64,000 nt of DNA from Cellulomonas fimi (GCF_028527925.1 NZ_JAPESW010000015.1:1-64000); one strand, 5' to 3'. Positions 26,993 to 36,798 are shown, numbered from the stretch's first letter. The notes: generated by a model not told the origin, from the letters alone. Translations and numbers: made by a program.

Positions 26993-28272
26993 GGGGCGAC
27001 TCTCAGGACGGTGACGAGGTCGCCCGGCGCGACCTGCGTGTCGGGCGGGACGACCGCGAGGCCCTCGGCGAGGGCGAGGCGGGCGACGAGGTGCGACCCG
27101 GAGCCGCCCGCGGTGGCGCGGACGACGTGCGGGCGGGCGGGAGTGTGGACGTGCGGGTGGGCGGGAGTGTGCACGTCGGCGGTGCTCGCCGCCGGGTTCA
27201 CGAAGCGGACGGGCATGACCTGCGCGCGGCCCGGCGGGGTGCGCCAGCCGTCGTCGACCACAGCCGTCGTCGTCGGGCGCTGCACGTCGACCAGACCCCG
27301 CATGCGCAGCAGCGCGGGACGCACGAACAGCTCGAACGACACGAACGAGCTGACGGGGTTGCCGGGGAGCGCGAACACCGGGGTGCCGCCGGGGAGACGC
27401 CCGAGCCCTTGCGGCTTGCCGGGCTGCACGGCGACGGGCACGAAGATGACGTCGGGGTCGTCGAGCAGCGCGGCCTTGACCACGTCGAACGCGCCGACGC
27501 TCACCCCGCCCGACGTGACGATCGCGTCGACGCCGCCGTCGAGCCCGTGCAGCAGGTCACGCAGGGCGTCGGGGTCGTCGCCGACCGGCCCGAGGCGCAT
27601 CGCCTCGCCGCCGGCCTCGCGGACCGCGGCGGCGAGCAGCCACGAGTTCGAGTCGGGGATCTGCCCGTGCGCGAGCGCCGTGCCGGGCGCGACGAGCTCG
27701 TCGCCCGTGCTGACGACCGCGACGCGCGGCCGCCGGTGCACCGCGACCTGCGCGACGCCCACCGACGCGACCGCGGCCACGTGCGCGGGCCCGAGCAGCG
27801 TGCCCGCGGCGACGACGAGGTCTCCCGGCACGGCGTCCTCGCCCGCACGCCGCACGTGCTGACCGACGGCCTTCGACGCCGTGACCTGGACGTTCACCGT
27901 CCCCGCGTCGGTGTCCTCGACCGGAACGACCGCGTCCGCACCCGGCGGGACGGGAGCACCGGTCATGATGCGGGCCGCCGTCCCCGGCTCGACGACCGGC
28001 CGCCCCGCCGAGCCCGCGGGCAGGTCCGCGACGACCCGCAGCGTCACGGGCGACGCGTCGGTGGCGTCGCGCACGTCGTCGGCACGCACCGCGTACCCGT
28101 CCATCGCGGAGTTGTCCCATCGCGGCAGCGGCTCGTCGGTCCGCACGTCCTGCGCGAGCACCAGGCCGAGCGCGTCCGCGAGCCCGACGGCGACCGTCGG
28201 CAGCGGCGTGCCGAGCGCGAGAGCCGCCGCCCGGTGCTCGTCGAGGGTGCGCATCGCGGTGGTCGTCGGCAC
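26989..28272 (-). CDS. moeA: Molybdopterin molybdenumtransferase
   Basis: MoeA inserts molybdate into adenylated molybdopterin. Visible: LPRWDNSAMDGYAVRADDV, IMTGAPVPPGADAVVPVED, VVSTGDELV, VTSGGVSVG and LPGNPVSSFVSFELFVRPAL. GTG 28272 follows a run of G directly; ATG 28254 is a possible later start. Length 427. A ~25-residue segment rich in His/Pro/Val repeats near the C-terminus (around 27130-27180) is unusual. It heads the block moeA-moaC-mobA-DUF6457-moaD. Confidence 0.95.
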   Translation of the reverse strand: MPTTTAMRTLDEHRAAALALGTPLPTVAVGLADALGLVLAQDVRTDEPLPRWDNSAMDGYAVRADDVRDATDASPVTLRVVADLPAGSAGRPVVEPGTAARIMTGAPVPPGADAVVPVEDTDAGTVNVQVTASKAVGQHVRRAGEDAVPGDLVVAAGTLLGPAHVAAVASVGVAQVAVHRRPRVAVVSTGDELVAPGTALAHGQIPDSNSWLLAAAVREAGGEAMRLGPVGDDPDALRDLLHGLDGGVDAIVTSGGVSVGAFDVVKAALLDDPDVIFVPVAVQPGKPQGLGRLPGGTPVFALPGNPVSSFVSFELFVRPALLRMRGLVDVQRPTTTAVVDDGWRTPPGRAQVMPVRFVNPAASTADVHTPAHPHVHTPARPHVVRATAGGSGSHLVARLALAEGLAVVPPDTQVAPGDLVTVLRVAP

Positions 28273-28444
28273 CCCCCGATCCTGCCACCCGCGGGTCAGG
28301 TGCCGTCGGCCTCGACCACCGGGACAAACACCGGCGGCACGGCACCGCCCGCGACGGTGGTCCGGCCGCGGTCGCCGGTGTCGGCGACGACGGGCGCGGG
28401 CGCCGGCCCAAGGACCTCGCCGCCCGTCGGGACCACGGTCCTGG

Positions 28445-29713
28445 TCAGTCCCGGGTGGCGAGCCACGCGAGGACGCCGCCCTCGACGTTGACCGCGTCGA
28501 TCCCCGACGCCCGCAACGCGCGTGCGGCGAGGAGCGAGCGCGCGCCGACCTGGCACAGGACGAGGACGGGCCGGTCGCGCGGGAGGTCCCCGGCCCCGGA
28601 CCCGTCGAGAACCTGGCCGAGCGGGACGTGCCTCGCGCCGGGCACGGCGACGACCGCGAGCTCGGCGGCCTCACGCACGTCGACGAGCACGGTGGTGGGG
28701 TCCGCGGCGAGACGCGCGGCCAGCTCGGCGGCCGTCACGCTCGGCACGTCGTCGTCGAGCACCCGCGACGGCCGTGCCGACAGGGACGACGGGCCCGGCG
28801 CACGGACCGGCGCACCGACCGGCGCGGCGGACGGACGCGGCGCGGCAGGGCGGGGCGTCGTCGGCGTCGCCGTGAGGACCGGCCCGGGCGGCCCGACCGC
28901 GGCGCTCGCGGGGGTCCGGTCGTCGACCGCACCGCGTGGGGACGGGACGAGCGGGACCTCGGACCAGCGGCCGCGGAGGGCGTCGACGACGAGGACCCGG
29001 CCGAGCATCGGCTCGCCGAGTCCGGTGAGGAGCTTGACCACCTCGGTCGCCATGACGGACCCGACCTGCCCGCACAGCGCCCCGAGGACGCCGGCCTCCG
29101 CGCACGACGGGACCGAGTCGGGCGGCGGCGGGGACGGGAAGAGGTCGCGCAGCTGCACCGCGGGAATCCCGGAACCGGCGGGCGGGCGACCCCAGAAGAC
29201 CGTCGTCTGGGCGTCGTAGCGCAGGACCGAGCCCCACACCTCCGGCAGGCCGAGCCGCACGCACGCGTCGTTGACGAGGTAGCGGGTCGGGAAGTTGTCG
29301 GTGCCGTCGACGACGAGGTCGTAGCCGCGCAGCACGTCGTCGACGTTCTCCTCGGTCAGCCGCAGCGCGTGGACCACGACGCGGACGTCGGGGTCGAGTG
29401 CGCTGATCGCGTCGCGCGCGCTCTCGACCTTCGGGCGGCCGACGTCGGCCGTGCCGTGGATCACCTGCCGCTGCAGGTTGGTGACGTCGACGACGTCGTC
29501 GTCGACCACGCCGATCGTCCCGACGCCCGCCGCCGCGAGGTACTGCAGGACGGGCGCCCCGAGTCCGCCCGCGCCGACGACGAGGACGCGCGCGTTCCGC
29601 AGCCGCCGCTGACCGTCGACGCCGAGCCCCGGCAGCAGCAGGTGCCGGGAGCCGCGGGCGACCTGGGCGGCGGTGAGCGGCGGGCCGGGTTCGACGAGCG
29701 GGGGCAGCGGCAC
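28445..29713 (-). CDS. moeB: MoeB/ThiF-type adenylyltransferase fused to rhodanese
   Basis: The N-terminal E1-like domain has VVGAGGLGAPVLQYLAAAGVG, VDVTNLQRQVIHG, VVDGTDNFPTRYLVNDAC and PSCAEAGVLGALCG. An Ala/Pro/Thr linker of ~60 residues leads to a C-terminal rhodanese domain with the sulfur-carrying Cys in VLVLCQVGARS. It should adenylate and sulfurate MoaD (and possibly ThiS/CysO-like carriers). The classical E1 zinc CxxC pairs are not seen. GTG 29713 lies 7 nt after TAGGTT (29726-29721), a leaderless start, giving 422 residues. Confidence 0.92.
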   Translation of the reverse strand: MPLPPLVEPGPPLTAAQVARGSRHLLLPGLGVDGQRRLRNARVLVVGAGGLGAPVLQYLAAAGVGTIGVVDDDVVDVTNLQRQVIHGTADVGRPKVESARDAISALDPDVRVVVHALRLTEENVDDVLRGYDLVVDGTDNFPTRYLVNDACVRLGLPEVWGSVLRYDAQTTVFWGRPPAGSGIPAVQLRDLFPSPPPPDSVPSCAEAGVLGALCGQVGSVMATEVVKLLTGLGEPMLGRVLVVDALRGRWSEVPLVPSPRGAVDDRTPASAAVGPPGPVLTATPTTPRPAAPRPSAAPVGAPVRAPGPSSLSARPSRVLDDDVPSVTAAELAARLAADPTTVLVDVREAAELAVVAVPGARHVPLGQVLDGSGAGDLPRDRPVLVLCQVGARSLLAARALRASGIDAVNVEGGVLAWLATRD

Positions 29714-29830
29714 GTCGCCCAACCTACGTCGCGGCCGGGTCGGCCGGCACGGTCGGACGCCGTCGGAGTCCGGGACCCTGTGGCCGGTCCGCGCGCGCCC
29801 GACCGGGCCGCCGACAGCGCCTCCCGCGCG

Positions 29831-30226
29831 TCAGAAGTCGAAGAGGTCCTCGAGCCACGAGTCCTTCTTCTTCTTGCGGTACCGCGGGTCGCCCCCGTAG
29901 CGCGAGTCGCCGCCGTAGCGCGGGTCGTAGCCGCGCCGGTCGTCGTCGTAGCCACGCCGGTCGTCGTACCCCCGACGGTCGTCGTAGCCGCCGCGGTCGT
30001 CGTAGCGCCGCTCGTCGTACGGCGCGCGCGGGTCGGCGGGCGGGCGCGGGTCGGCGGGGCGGGCACCCCCGACGCCGAGGCCCGGGTCGGGTGCGGTGGC
30101 GCGCTCGAGGATCTTGTCGAGCTCGCCGCGGTCCAGCCAGATGCCGCGGCACGTGGGGCAGTAGTCGATCTCCACCCCCTGCCGCTCGGACATCACGAGC
30201 TCGGCCTGGTCGACGGGGCAGCGCAT
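29831..30226 (-). CDS. TFIIB-type zinc-finger protein with YDDRR repeats
   Basis: ATG 30226 has GGGAGGA upstream; 131 residues. The N-terminal zinc domain reads CPVDQAELVMSERQGVEIDYCPTCRG then IWLDRGELDKIL, typical of the zf-TFIIB (PF13453) family. Residues about 70-115 are a tandem of YDDRRGYDD- and RYGGD-type units rich in Tyr, Asp, Arg and Gly, then KKKKDSWLEDLFDF. The family is widespread and without known function; the repeat tail looks disordered. Confidence 0.88.
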   Translation of the reverse strand: MRCPVDQAELVMSERQGVEIDYCPTCRGIWLDRGELDKILERATAPDPGLGVGGARPADPRPPADPRAPYDERRYDDRGGYDDRRGYDDRRGYDDDRRGYDPRYGGDSRYGGDPRYRKKKKDSWLEDLFDF

Positions 30227-30296
30227 GGTCGGTCCTCCCGGGGTCGGCGGTCGACGGGTCAACGTGCGGCCCGTCCCGATCGTGCCCGGTCCGGCG

Positions 30297-31463
30297 TCAG
30301 ACGGCGAGCGTGCCCTGCCAGCGCACGATGCGGTCGACGGCCTCGCGCACGACCGCCGGCGACGACGCGAACGACAGCCGCACGAACCGGTGCCCGTCGA
30401 CGGGGTCGAAGTCGGTCCCGGGCGTGAGCGCGACGCCGGCCTCGTCGAGCAGCCGCGCGCACCACGTCACCGAGTCGAGGCCGGTCGACGACACGTCGGC
30501 GTACAGGTAGAACGCGCCGTCGGCGGGAGCGACGTGCGTCCAGCCGAGCTCCGGCAGGCGCTCGAGCAGGAGCGCGCGCGACGCGGCGTACCGCTCGACG
30601 TTGGCCCGCGCGGCCGCGTACCCGTCGGGGCTGAACGCCGCGACGCCGGCGTGCTGCGCGAGCGCGGGCGGGCACAGCGCGACGTTCCCCGCGAGCGCGT
30701 CGACGGGTGCGACCAGGTCGTCGGGCAGGACGAGCCAGCCGAGGCGCCAGCCCGTCATCGCCCAGTACTTCGAGAACGAGTTCACGACGACCGCGCCCGT
30801 GTCGAGGTACTGCGCGGCGGTCGCGACCTGCGCGTCGTCGTCGTAGGTGATGCCGTGGTAGATCTCGTCGCTCACCAGTCGCACGCCGCGATCCGCGCAC
30901 CACGCCGCGAGGTCGGCGAGCGCGCTCGCCCCGATCATGGTCCCCGTCGGGTTCGCGGGGCTCGCGACGACGAGCCCGTCGAGCGGGCCGGCCGCGTCCA
31001 GGTGCGCGACCGTCGGCTGGAACCGCGACTCGGGCCCGCACGGCAGCTCGACGACCTCACAGCCCAGCGCGCGCAGGATGTTCGCATACGCCGGGTAGCC
31101 GGGCCGGGCCAGCGCGACGCGGTCGCCGACGTCGAACGCCGCGAGGAACGCGAGCATGAAGCCGCCCGACGAGCCGGTGGTCACGGCGATGCGGGCGGGG
31201 TCGACGTCGACGTCGTACCAGGTGCGGTAGTGCGCCGCGATCGCCGCGCGCAGCCCCGGGGCGCCGAGCGCCTCGGTGTAGCCGAGGTCGCCGCTGGTCA
31301 GGAGCTCGACGGCCCGCTGGCGCACGACCTCCGACGCACCCGTCGACGGCTCGCCCGCGCACAGGTTGAGCACGTCGGCCCCCGCCGCGCGGCGCGCGTT
31401 CGCGGCGGCGAGGATCTCCATGACGGCGAACGGCGGCACGTGCGCACGGGTAGCGACCTTCAC
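30297..31463 (-). CDS. PLP-dependent class I/II aminotransferase
   Basis: This 388-residue enzyme starts at GTG 31463. It has LNLCAGEPSTGAS, VTTGSSGGFMLAFLAAFD, VASPANPTGT, LVSDEIYHGI and the PLP lysine in VNSFSKYWAMTGWRLGW. It resembles aspartate/aromatic-type aminotransferases, but the donor is not clear. It is divergent from corA, 90 bp apart. Confidence 0.92.
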   Translation of the reverse strand: MKVATRAHVPPFAVMEILAAANARRAAGADVLNLCAGEPSTGASEVVRQRAVELLTSGDLGYTEALGAPGLRAAIAAHYRTWYDVDVDPARIAVTTGSSGGFMLAFLAAFDVGDRVALARPGYPAYANILRALGCEVVELPCGPESRFQPTVAHLDAAGPLDGLVVASPANPTGTMIGASALADLAAWCADRGVRLVSDEIYHGITYDDDAQVATAAQYLDTGAVVVNSFSKYWAMTGWRLGWLVLPDDLVAPVDALAGNVALCPPALAQHAGVAAFSPDGYAAARANVERYAASRALLLERLPELGWTHVAPADGAFYLYADVSSTGLDSVTWCARLLDEAGVALTPGTDFDPVDGHRFVRLSFASSPAVVREAVDRIVRWQGTLAV

Positions 31464-31553
31464 CCGCCCTATCCTGCCGTGCGGCCCTCCCGGCCGCGGC
31501 GTGGCCGTCGGCACCGGGTCGACGGGCCCGGTCGACGAGAGGAGCATCAGAAG

Positions 31554-32549
31554 GTGATCGTCGACTGCGCGCTCTACACCCGCGGGGTCCGGCAGCACCG
31601 GCTCGACGACGTGTTCGCCGCCGCGCAGGAGGCCGAGCACGAGGACGGCTTCGTGTGGATCGGCCTCGTCGACCCGTCGGCGGACGAGTTCGACGCGCTC
31701 GCCGAGGGGTTCTCGCTCCCGGAGCTCGCGATCGAGGACGCCATCCGTGCGCACCAACGGCCCAAGCTCGAGCGCTACGGCGACCTGACGTTCGCGATCG
31801 TCAAGCCCGTCCGGTACGTCGACCACGCGGAGGTCGTCGACGTCAGCGAGCTCGCCGTGTTCGTCGGGCACCGGTTCGTCGTCGTCGTGCGGCACGGCGA
31901 CTCGCGCATCCCGTCGCGCGCCCGGCAGACGCTCGAGGGCGACCCCGAGACGATGGCGCACGGGCCGTGGGCCGTCCTGCACCGGCTGCTCGACCTCACC
32001 GTCGACGAGTACCTCGAGGTCGCGCGGTCCGTCGACGTCGACCTCGACGAGATCGAGGACCAGGTGTTCGGGTCGCTGCCCGGCGAGGACCACGCCGAGC
32101 GCATCTACCGGCTCAAGTCCGAGGTGCAGCAGTTCCGGCGGGCCGTCGTGCCGCTCGTCGGGCCCGTGCACCGGCTCGCGTCGGGCCAGGTGCCCGGCAT
32201 CCCCGGCGACCTGCAGGAGTACTTCCGCGACGTCGAGGACCACACGCTGCGCGTCGCCGACTCGATCGAGGCCGCCGACAACCTGCTGACCGGCGTGCTG
32301 CAGGCGGACCTCGCGCAGGTGACCGTCGCGCAGTCGCGCGTGAGCGTCCAGCAGAACGCCGACATGCGGAAGATCTCCGCGTGGGCGGCCATCGGGCTCG
32401 TGCCGACGGCGATCGCGGGCATCTACGGCATGAACGTGCGGAACCTGCCGATCGCCGACACCGCGTTCGGGTTCTGGGCGGTGCTCGTCGTCATCGGCGC
32501 GTCGTGCGTCCTGCTGCACCGCGCGTTCCGCCGCAACCGCTGGCTGTAG
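31554..32549 (+). CDS. corA: CorA-family magnesium/cobalt transporter
   Basis: GTG 31554 follows GAGAGGAG by about 9 nt. The 331-residue protein has a long cytoplasmic domain, then the pore helix, the selectivity motif YGMNV, a short acidic loop and the last TM helix ending in basic HRAFRRNRWL. The helical segment ADNLLTGVLQADLAQVTVAQ and NADMRKISAWAAIGLVPTAIAGI is typical. It forms pentameric Mg2+ channels in the cytoplasmic membrane. Confidence 0.95.
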   Translation: MIVDCALYTRGVRQHRLDDVFAAAQEAEHEDGFVWIGLVDPSADEFDALAEGFSLPELAIEDAIRAHQRPKLERYGDLTFAIVKPVRYVDHAEVVDVSELAVFVGHRFVVVVRHGDSRIPSRARQTLEGDPETMAHGPWAVLHRLLDLTVDEYLEVARSVDVDLDEIEDQVFGSLPGEDHAERIYRLKSEVQQFRRAVVPLVGPVHRLASGQVPGIPGDLQEYFRDVEDHTLRVADSIEAADNLLTGVLQADLAQVTVAQSRVSVQQNADMRKISAWAAIGLVPTAIAGIYGMNVRNLPIADTAFGFWAVLVVIGASCVLLHRAFRRNRWL

Positions 32550-32582
32550 CCCCCGGGCTCGCCGACGGGCCCGCTCGGCGGG

Positions 32583-33122
32583 TCAGGCCGTCGGCGCCCC
32601 GTCGCGGGCCGCGAGCGCGGCACGGACGTGCGCGACGACCCCGTCCGCGGCCGCCTCGACCTCGGCGAGGCACGTCTCGAAGTTCTCCGGCCCGCCGTAC
32701 CAGGGGTCGTCGACGTCGAGCACGTGCTCGGGCTGGCCCGGGGCGACGACGGGCGCGGCCGGGTCGAACGAGCGGTACATGACGACGCGGTCCGCGACGT
32801 CGCCGGACCCCGCGAGGCGGCGCAGCGCCCGCGCGTGCTGCGCCGTCATCGCGAGGACGAGGTCGCGGGCGGGCAGGTCGGTCGCGCGGACCTGCCGTGC
32901 ACGGTGCCCGTCGCCGACCGGGTAGCCGTGCGCGGCGAGGATGTCGCGCGCGCGACGGTCGACGGGCCGGCCGTGCTCCTCGTCGCTGATCCCGGACGAG
33001 TCGACGACGACCTGGTCGCCCAGGCCGGCGGCGTCCAGGCGGTCCCGGAGCACGATCTCCGCCATCGGGGAACGGCAGATGTTGCCGGTGCAGACGGTCA
33101 TCACGCGGTACGGCTCGGTCAC
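32583..33122 (-). CDS. Low-molecular-weight protein tyrosine phosphatase
   Basis: GTG 33122 has GGAGG 7 nt upstream; 179 residues. The P-loop VCTGNICRSPMAE contains the catalytic CX5R with following Ser, and the general acid is Asp in VDDPWYGG. Both are as in PtpA-type phosphatases. A ~20-residue stretch near residue 105-120 (DVADRVVMYRSFDPAAP) fits the family. The target is unknown. Confidence 0.95.
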   Translation of the reverse strand: MTEPYRVMTVCTGNICRSPMAEIVLRDRLDAAGLGDQVVVDSSGISDEEHGRPVDRRARDILAAHGYPVGDGHRARQVRATDLPARDLVLAMTAQHARALRRLAGSGDVADRVVMYRSFDPAAPVVAPGQPEHVLDVDDPWYGGPENFETCLAEVEAAADGVVAHVRAALAARDGAPTA

Positions 33123-33152
33123 CGGCCCATCCTCCCGCACGCGCGACGCACG

Positions 33153-33458
33153 TCAGCGCCGACCGGCGCGCTCGACGTCGACCGTCAGACGGATGGACAC
33201 CACGTCACCCAGCGCGATGCCCTCGGCCGCCCGGACGGCGTCGCGCAGCGGGACCAGGTAGGCGCCCTTCTTCGGGAAGAGCGACGTGGTCCAGCGTGTG
33301 CGGCCGATCTGCACCGCGACCGGGATGACGCCCCAGCCGTAGCTGACCAGCGACGACGCGGCCCGCAGCTCGGCCGCCTCCGGCTCCGGCACCGTGACGA
33401 AGTGGAAGGGCGCCGGGCCCTTCCACCAGAACACCTCGCCGTCGAACTCGAGCTCCAC
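33153..33458 (-). CDS. DUF1905 domain protein
   Basis: GTG 33458 gives 101 residues. The DUF1905 pattern is clear: FHFVTVPEPEAAELR, SYGWGVIPVAVQIGRTRWTTSLFP, YLVPLRDAVRAAEGIALGDVVSIRL. The fold is a small beta barrel of unknown function. It lies 30 bp upstream of the phosphatase gene on the same strand, so the two may be cotranscribed. Confidence 0.9.
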   Translation of the reverse strand: MELEFDGEVFWWKGPAPFHFVTVPEPEAAELRAASSLVSYGWGVIPVAVQIGRTRWTTSLFPKKGAYLVPLRDAVRAAEGIALGDVVSIRLTVDVERAGRR

Positions 33459-33575
33459 GCGCCCATCCTGCCGACGTCCGCCGTCCGGGCCACCCGACCG
33501 GCCGGCGCGGCACGCGACGCTGGAGCCGGTCGGGATCACTCCGCCCCGGTCCCGCCGGCGACCGCGGTCCGTGCT

Positions 33576-33628
33576 GAGACCGGCATGGCGGCCGTCCGAG
33601 GTGTCGGAGCGGCCGCCGTGCCGGTCTC
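33576..33628 (-). terminator. Long hairpin terminator downstream of the phytase-like gene
   Basis: A 19-bp stem with one G-T pair (33576-33594 with 33610-33628) and a 15-nt loop lies 17 bp beyond the stop of the 33645-36650 gene. Confidence 0.75.
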
Positions 33629-33644
33629 GGGCGGGGCGGACGCG

Positions 33645-36600
33645 TCAGCGGCGCCGGAGGACGAACCGGGCGGCCCGTGCCGTCGCGAGCGCCGGGTGGC
33701 GGCGCGCGACGACGGTCGCACCGGCCCCGGCGACCAGCAGACCCGCGCCGAGGAGCGCGAGCGTCAGGGCACCGTCGGCCCCCGTCGTGGCGAGCGCCCC
33801 GGACGCGCCGCGCGACGCGGCGAGCACCTGGACGTCGACCCACACCGTCCGCCCGTCGACCTGCCCGACGAGCGCGAGCCGGTGCGTGCCGGGCCGGACG
33901 TCCGCGGGGATCGTGACGGTCGCACGCACCGCACCCGACGCGTCGGCCCGTGCCCAGCCGAGCGACGCGGGCGTCGAGAACAGCCACGCCTGCACCCACT
34001 CGCCGGGCGCGAACCCGGACGCGGCGACGGTCACCGTGCCGCCGGGCCGCGGCGTGCCGCTGACGCTGAGGCCGCCACGGTTCGCCGGGGTCAGGTCGTC
34101 GGCCGTCGGCGTGAACCGAGGGGTGTCGGGCCGGACCGGGCCTGCACCGGGGACGTCACCCGGCGTCGGGGTGACCGATGGCGAGGCCGACGGCGACGCA
34201 GTGGGCGTCGGGGACGCGGTCGGCGCGGGGTCGAGGTGGCCCGCGAAGACGTCGGACGCGCGGCCCAGGTCGAGCAGGACCGTCTCGCCGGTCGCGTCGA
34301 CCACGCCGTCGTTGTCCGTGATCGCCCAGACGGTGCCGTCGCCGCCGACCGTGAGGCCCTCGAGCTTCTCCTGCGTCCAGCCGTGCGTGGCGCGCAGGTC
34401 GGGCAGCACGTCGTGCGCGAGGTGCTTGGTCAGCGTCGCGACGGTGCCGGGTGCCGGGTCGGCGGGCAGGTCCACGGCGTAGACGCGCTTGACCCGGGCG
34501 GTGGGCCCGTTGAGCTTGTCGCGCTCGACCACGGCGAGGGTGTCGTGGTCGACGACCGTCACCTCGGACAGCCCGATCCAGTCACCGGACGTCGTGGTGG
34601 TCTCGAGCGGGTAGGCGAACCACGTCCACGACGTCGTCGCGACGTCGTAGCGGCCGATCCGCGCCGTTCCGCCGAGGCCGCCGGGGTCCGTGGTGAGGCC
34701 TCGCTGCAGCGCGACGACCACGTGCTCGCCCTCGTCGTCCGCCACGACCGCGACGCCCTCGACGCCCCACTTGGTGAGCCCCGCGGTCACGTCGGCGGGC
34801 AGCGCGACGGTCTCGACGACCGCACCCGACGCGTCGACGCGGACGAGCTGGTTGCCCGTCCCCGTCGCGCCCTCGACGCCGAGCCAGAAGCCGCCTCCCG
34901 GTCGTGCGGCGACGCCCTCGACGTCCAGGCCCACGGGCGCGCCGCCCTGCGTGACGGTCACCTCGCGGTCGATCACGGCCGGCGTCGACGCGACGTCGAG
35001 CGAGAGCAGACGCGTCGGGCTGTACGCGGCGTCCGTGGCCGACCACAGGCGGTGGTCGTCGGTCGGGTCGGCCGTGAGGGCACCGAGCGCGCCCCAGCCG
35101 ATCGGGCGGCCCCCGGCGTCGTCGGCGGAGACCACCGACGGGAACTGCGGCGTCCCGGCCCCCGACGCGTGGGCGGCACCGAACCCGAACACCGTGACCG
35201 ACGAGCGGACCAGCACCGACGCGTCGTCCTCCTCGCTGGACACGAGCAGCAGCCCGCGCGACGGCACGGGCAGCAGACCCTCCGGGCCGTTGGTCGTCGC
35301 GAGGACCTGGACGAACCGCGGCGCGGTCGGGTCGCTCACGTCGTAGACCGCGACGACGTTCGACCGCTCCGAGCCGACGAACGCGTACGGCGTGCCGCCG
35401 AACGTCGCGACCGCCAGCCCCTCGGGCTCGACGCCCTTCTTCGCGGCGCGGTCCTCGGTGTGCAGGCCGACCCGGACCGCGAGCCGCTCGAGCTCGGCAC
35501 CGGCGGCCCACACGACGCGCCCCTCGGTGTCGAAGACGGTCCAGCCGCGTGTTCCGCCCTTCCAGTCCCCCTCGTCGGCCGTCGCGAGGTGGTTGGCGTC
35601 GAGCCACGCGACCGCGTCGGGCTCGCGCGGCGTCGCGGGGATCGCGCCCGTCTGGTCGATCCGGCCGTCCTTCTTCACGTCGATGCCGCTGACCGACGCC
35701 GTGCCCGCGCTGAACACGCGGCTCACCGTGCCCGACGCGGCGTCCACGAGCACCACGCCGTTGTTCTCCTGGAGCGTCACGGCGACCGTCGTGCCCGTCG
35801 GGTCGAACGCCACGTACTCGGGCTCGGGGTCCTGCGGGGTGTCGAGGCCCGCAGCGACGAACGACGGGAGCGCCGACCCGTCCTCCGCGGTGAGCGGCAC
35901 GGCACGCGTGCTCCACGTCGACGGCGTCGCCGGGTCGGTCAGGTCGACGAGCTGCACGAACCCGGCCGGGAGCTGCGGCAGGTCACCCTTCGTGCCGCCC
36001 GTCGGCGTCGCGTCCTCGTCGCGCTGGTTCTCGATCGCGATCGCCGCGCGGTGGCGGTCCGGGGACAGCGTGATCGAGTCGGGCTGACCGCCCAGGTCGA
36101 GCGTGCGGACCAGTGCGTGCGTCGTCAGGTCGACGACCGCGAGCACGCCCGACGGGTCGGTGGACGACTCGGAGGTGTCGACGACGACGAGCACGTGGTC
36201 CCCCACGACCGCGACCGACGTCGGCTCCGCGTGCTCCCCGACCCCGAGGCCGGCGTGCAGGTCGAGCGTGCCCAGGCCGGAGGGCGCCGACGGGTCCGTG
36301 ATGTCGACGAACCCGATCCTGCGCGCGAGCGCGTCCGTGTGGACGAACGTGCGGCCGTCCTGACTCACCGCCGAGATCTCCGCGACGGTCTCGTCGGCGG
36401 CGGGCGTCCCCTCCGGGCGGTTGAGGTACACGGGGTACGTCGCGAGCCGGTGGAACGACGAGACTGCGGGCGGGCTGACCCACGGCGGAGCGGTGGCCGT
36501 GCTGCCGGTCGCGGTGCCGACGAGGCCGGCGAGGCCCAGGAGGCCGGTGCCCGCGACGCTGAGGACGGCGGCGCCGGCGACGGCGCGACGTGCGGCGGAC

Positions 36601-36650
36601 GGGTGTGCGAGGCGGCCGACGGGCTCGGCGGGTGGCTGCGGACGCAGCAT
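33645..36650 (-). CDS. Secreted, wall-anchored esterase-like/phytase-type beta-propeller protein
   Basis: ATG 36650 has AAGGAG 6 nt upstream; 1001 residues. Residues 1-50 form a signal peptide (RRAVAGAAVLSVAGTGLLGL). Residues ~70-750 are strand-rich propeller repeats with ISAVSQDGRTFVHTDALARR, DSITLSPDRHRAAIAIENQ, PEYVAFDPTGTTVAVTLQEN and NGPEGLLPV, as in choice-of-anchor/esterase-like-activity-of-phytase proteins. A Thr/Pro/Ser linker and an Ig-like region follow. The C-terminus is LATTG, a hydrophobic helix and RRHPALATARAARFVLRRR, i.e. a sortase-type sorting signal with Ala in place of Pro. It probably acts on phosphate esters or uses metal ions outside the cell (inference). Confidence 0.85.
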   Translation of the reverse strand: MLRPQPPAEPVGRLAHPSAARRAVAGAAVLSVAGTGLLGLAGLVGTATGSTATAPPWVSPPAVSSFHRLATYPVYLNRPEGTPAADETVAEISAVSQDGRTFVHTDALARRIGFVDITDPSAPSGLGTLDLHAGLGVGEHAEPTSVAVVGDHVLVVVDTSESSTDPSGVLAVVDLTTHALVRTLDLGGQPDSITLSPDRHRAAIAIENQRDEDATPTGGTKGDLPQLPAGFVQLVDLTDPATPSTWSTRAVPLTAEDGSALPSFVAAGLDTPQDPEPEYVAFDPTGTTVAVTLQENNGVVLVDAASGTVSRVFSAGTASVSGIDVKKDGRIDQTGAIPATPREPDAVAWLDANHLATADEGDWKGGTRGWTVFDTEGRVVWAAGAELERLAVRVGLHTEDRAAKKGVEPEGLAVATFGGTPYAFVGSERSNVVAVYDVSDPTAPRFVQVLATTNGPEGLLPVPSRGLLLVSSEEDDASVLVRSSVTVFGFGAAHASGAGTPQFPSVVSADDAGGRPIGWGALGALTADPTDDHRLWSATDAAYSPTRLLSLDVASTPAVIDREVTVTQGGAPVGLDVEGVAARPGGGFWLGVEGATGTGNQLVRVDASGAVVETVALPADVTAGLTKWGVEGVAVVADDEGEHVVVALQRGLTTDPGGLGGTARIGRYDVATTSWTWFAYPLETTTTSGDWIGLSEVTVVDHDTLAVVERDKLNGPTARVKRVYAVDLPADPAPGTVATLTKHLAHDVLPDLRATHGWTQEKLEGLTVGGDGTVWAITDNDGVVDATGETVLLDLGRASDVFAGHLDPAPTASPTPTASPSASPSVTPTPGDVPGAGPVRPDTPRFTPTADDLTPANRGGLSVSGTPRPGGTVTVAASGFAPGEWVQAWLFSTPASLGWARADASGAVRATVTIPADVRPGTHRLALVGQVDGRTVWVDVQVLAASRGASGALATTGADGALTLALLGAGLLVAGAGATVVARRHPALATARAARFVLRRR

Positions 36651-36798
36651 CGGTGCTCCTTCGATCGGTGTGTCGGCGCGAGGGTGCCGACACCCCGTGT
36701 CGCGTGGTGAACCCGCAGGTGAACGGCCTACGACGATCCGACGACGAACGCGCCGCGCGTGCGCGTGCGGCGTGGGGGCGAGCGGGATGCCGCGAGGG

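Noticed and set aside
28296..28444. Possible short gene between moeB and moeA on the minus strand
   Set aside because: The frame overlaps the moeB end, lacks an SD and has a Val/Pro/Gly-rich translation without a recognisable pattern.
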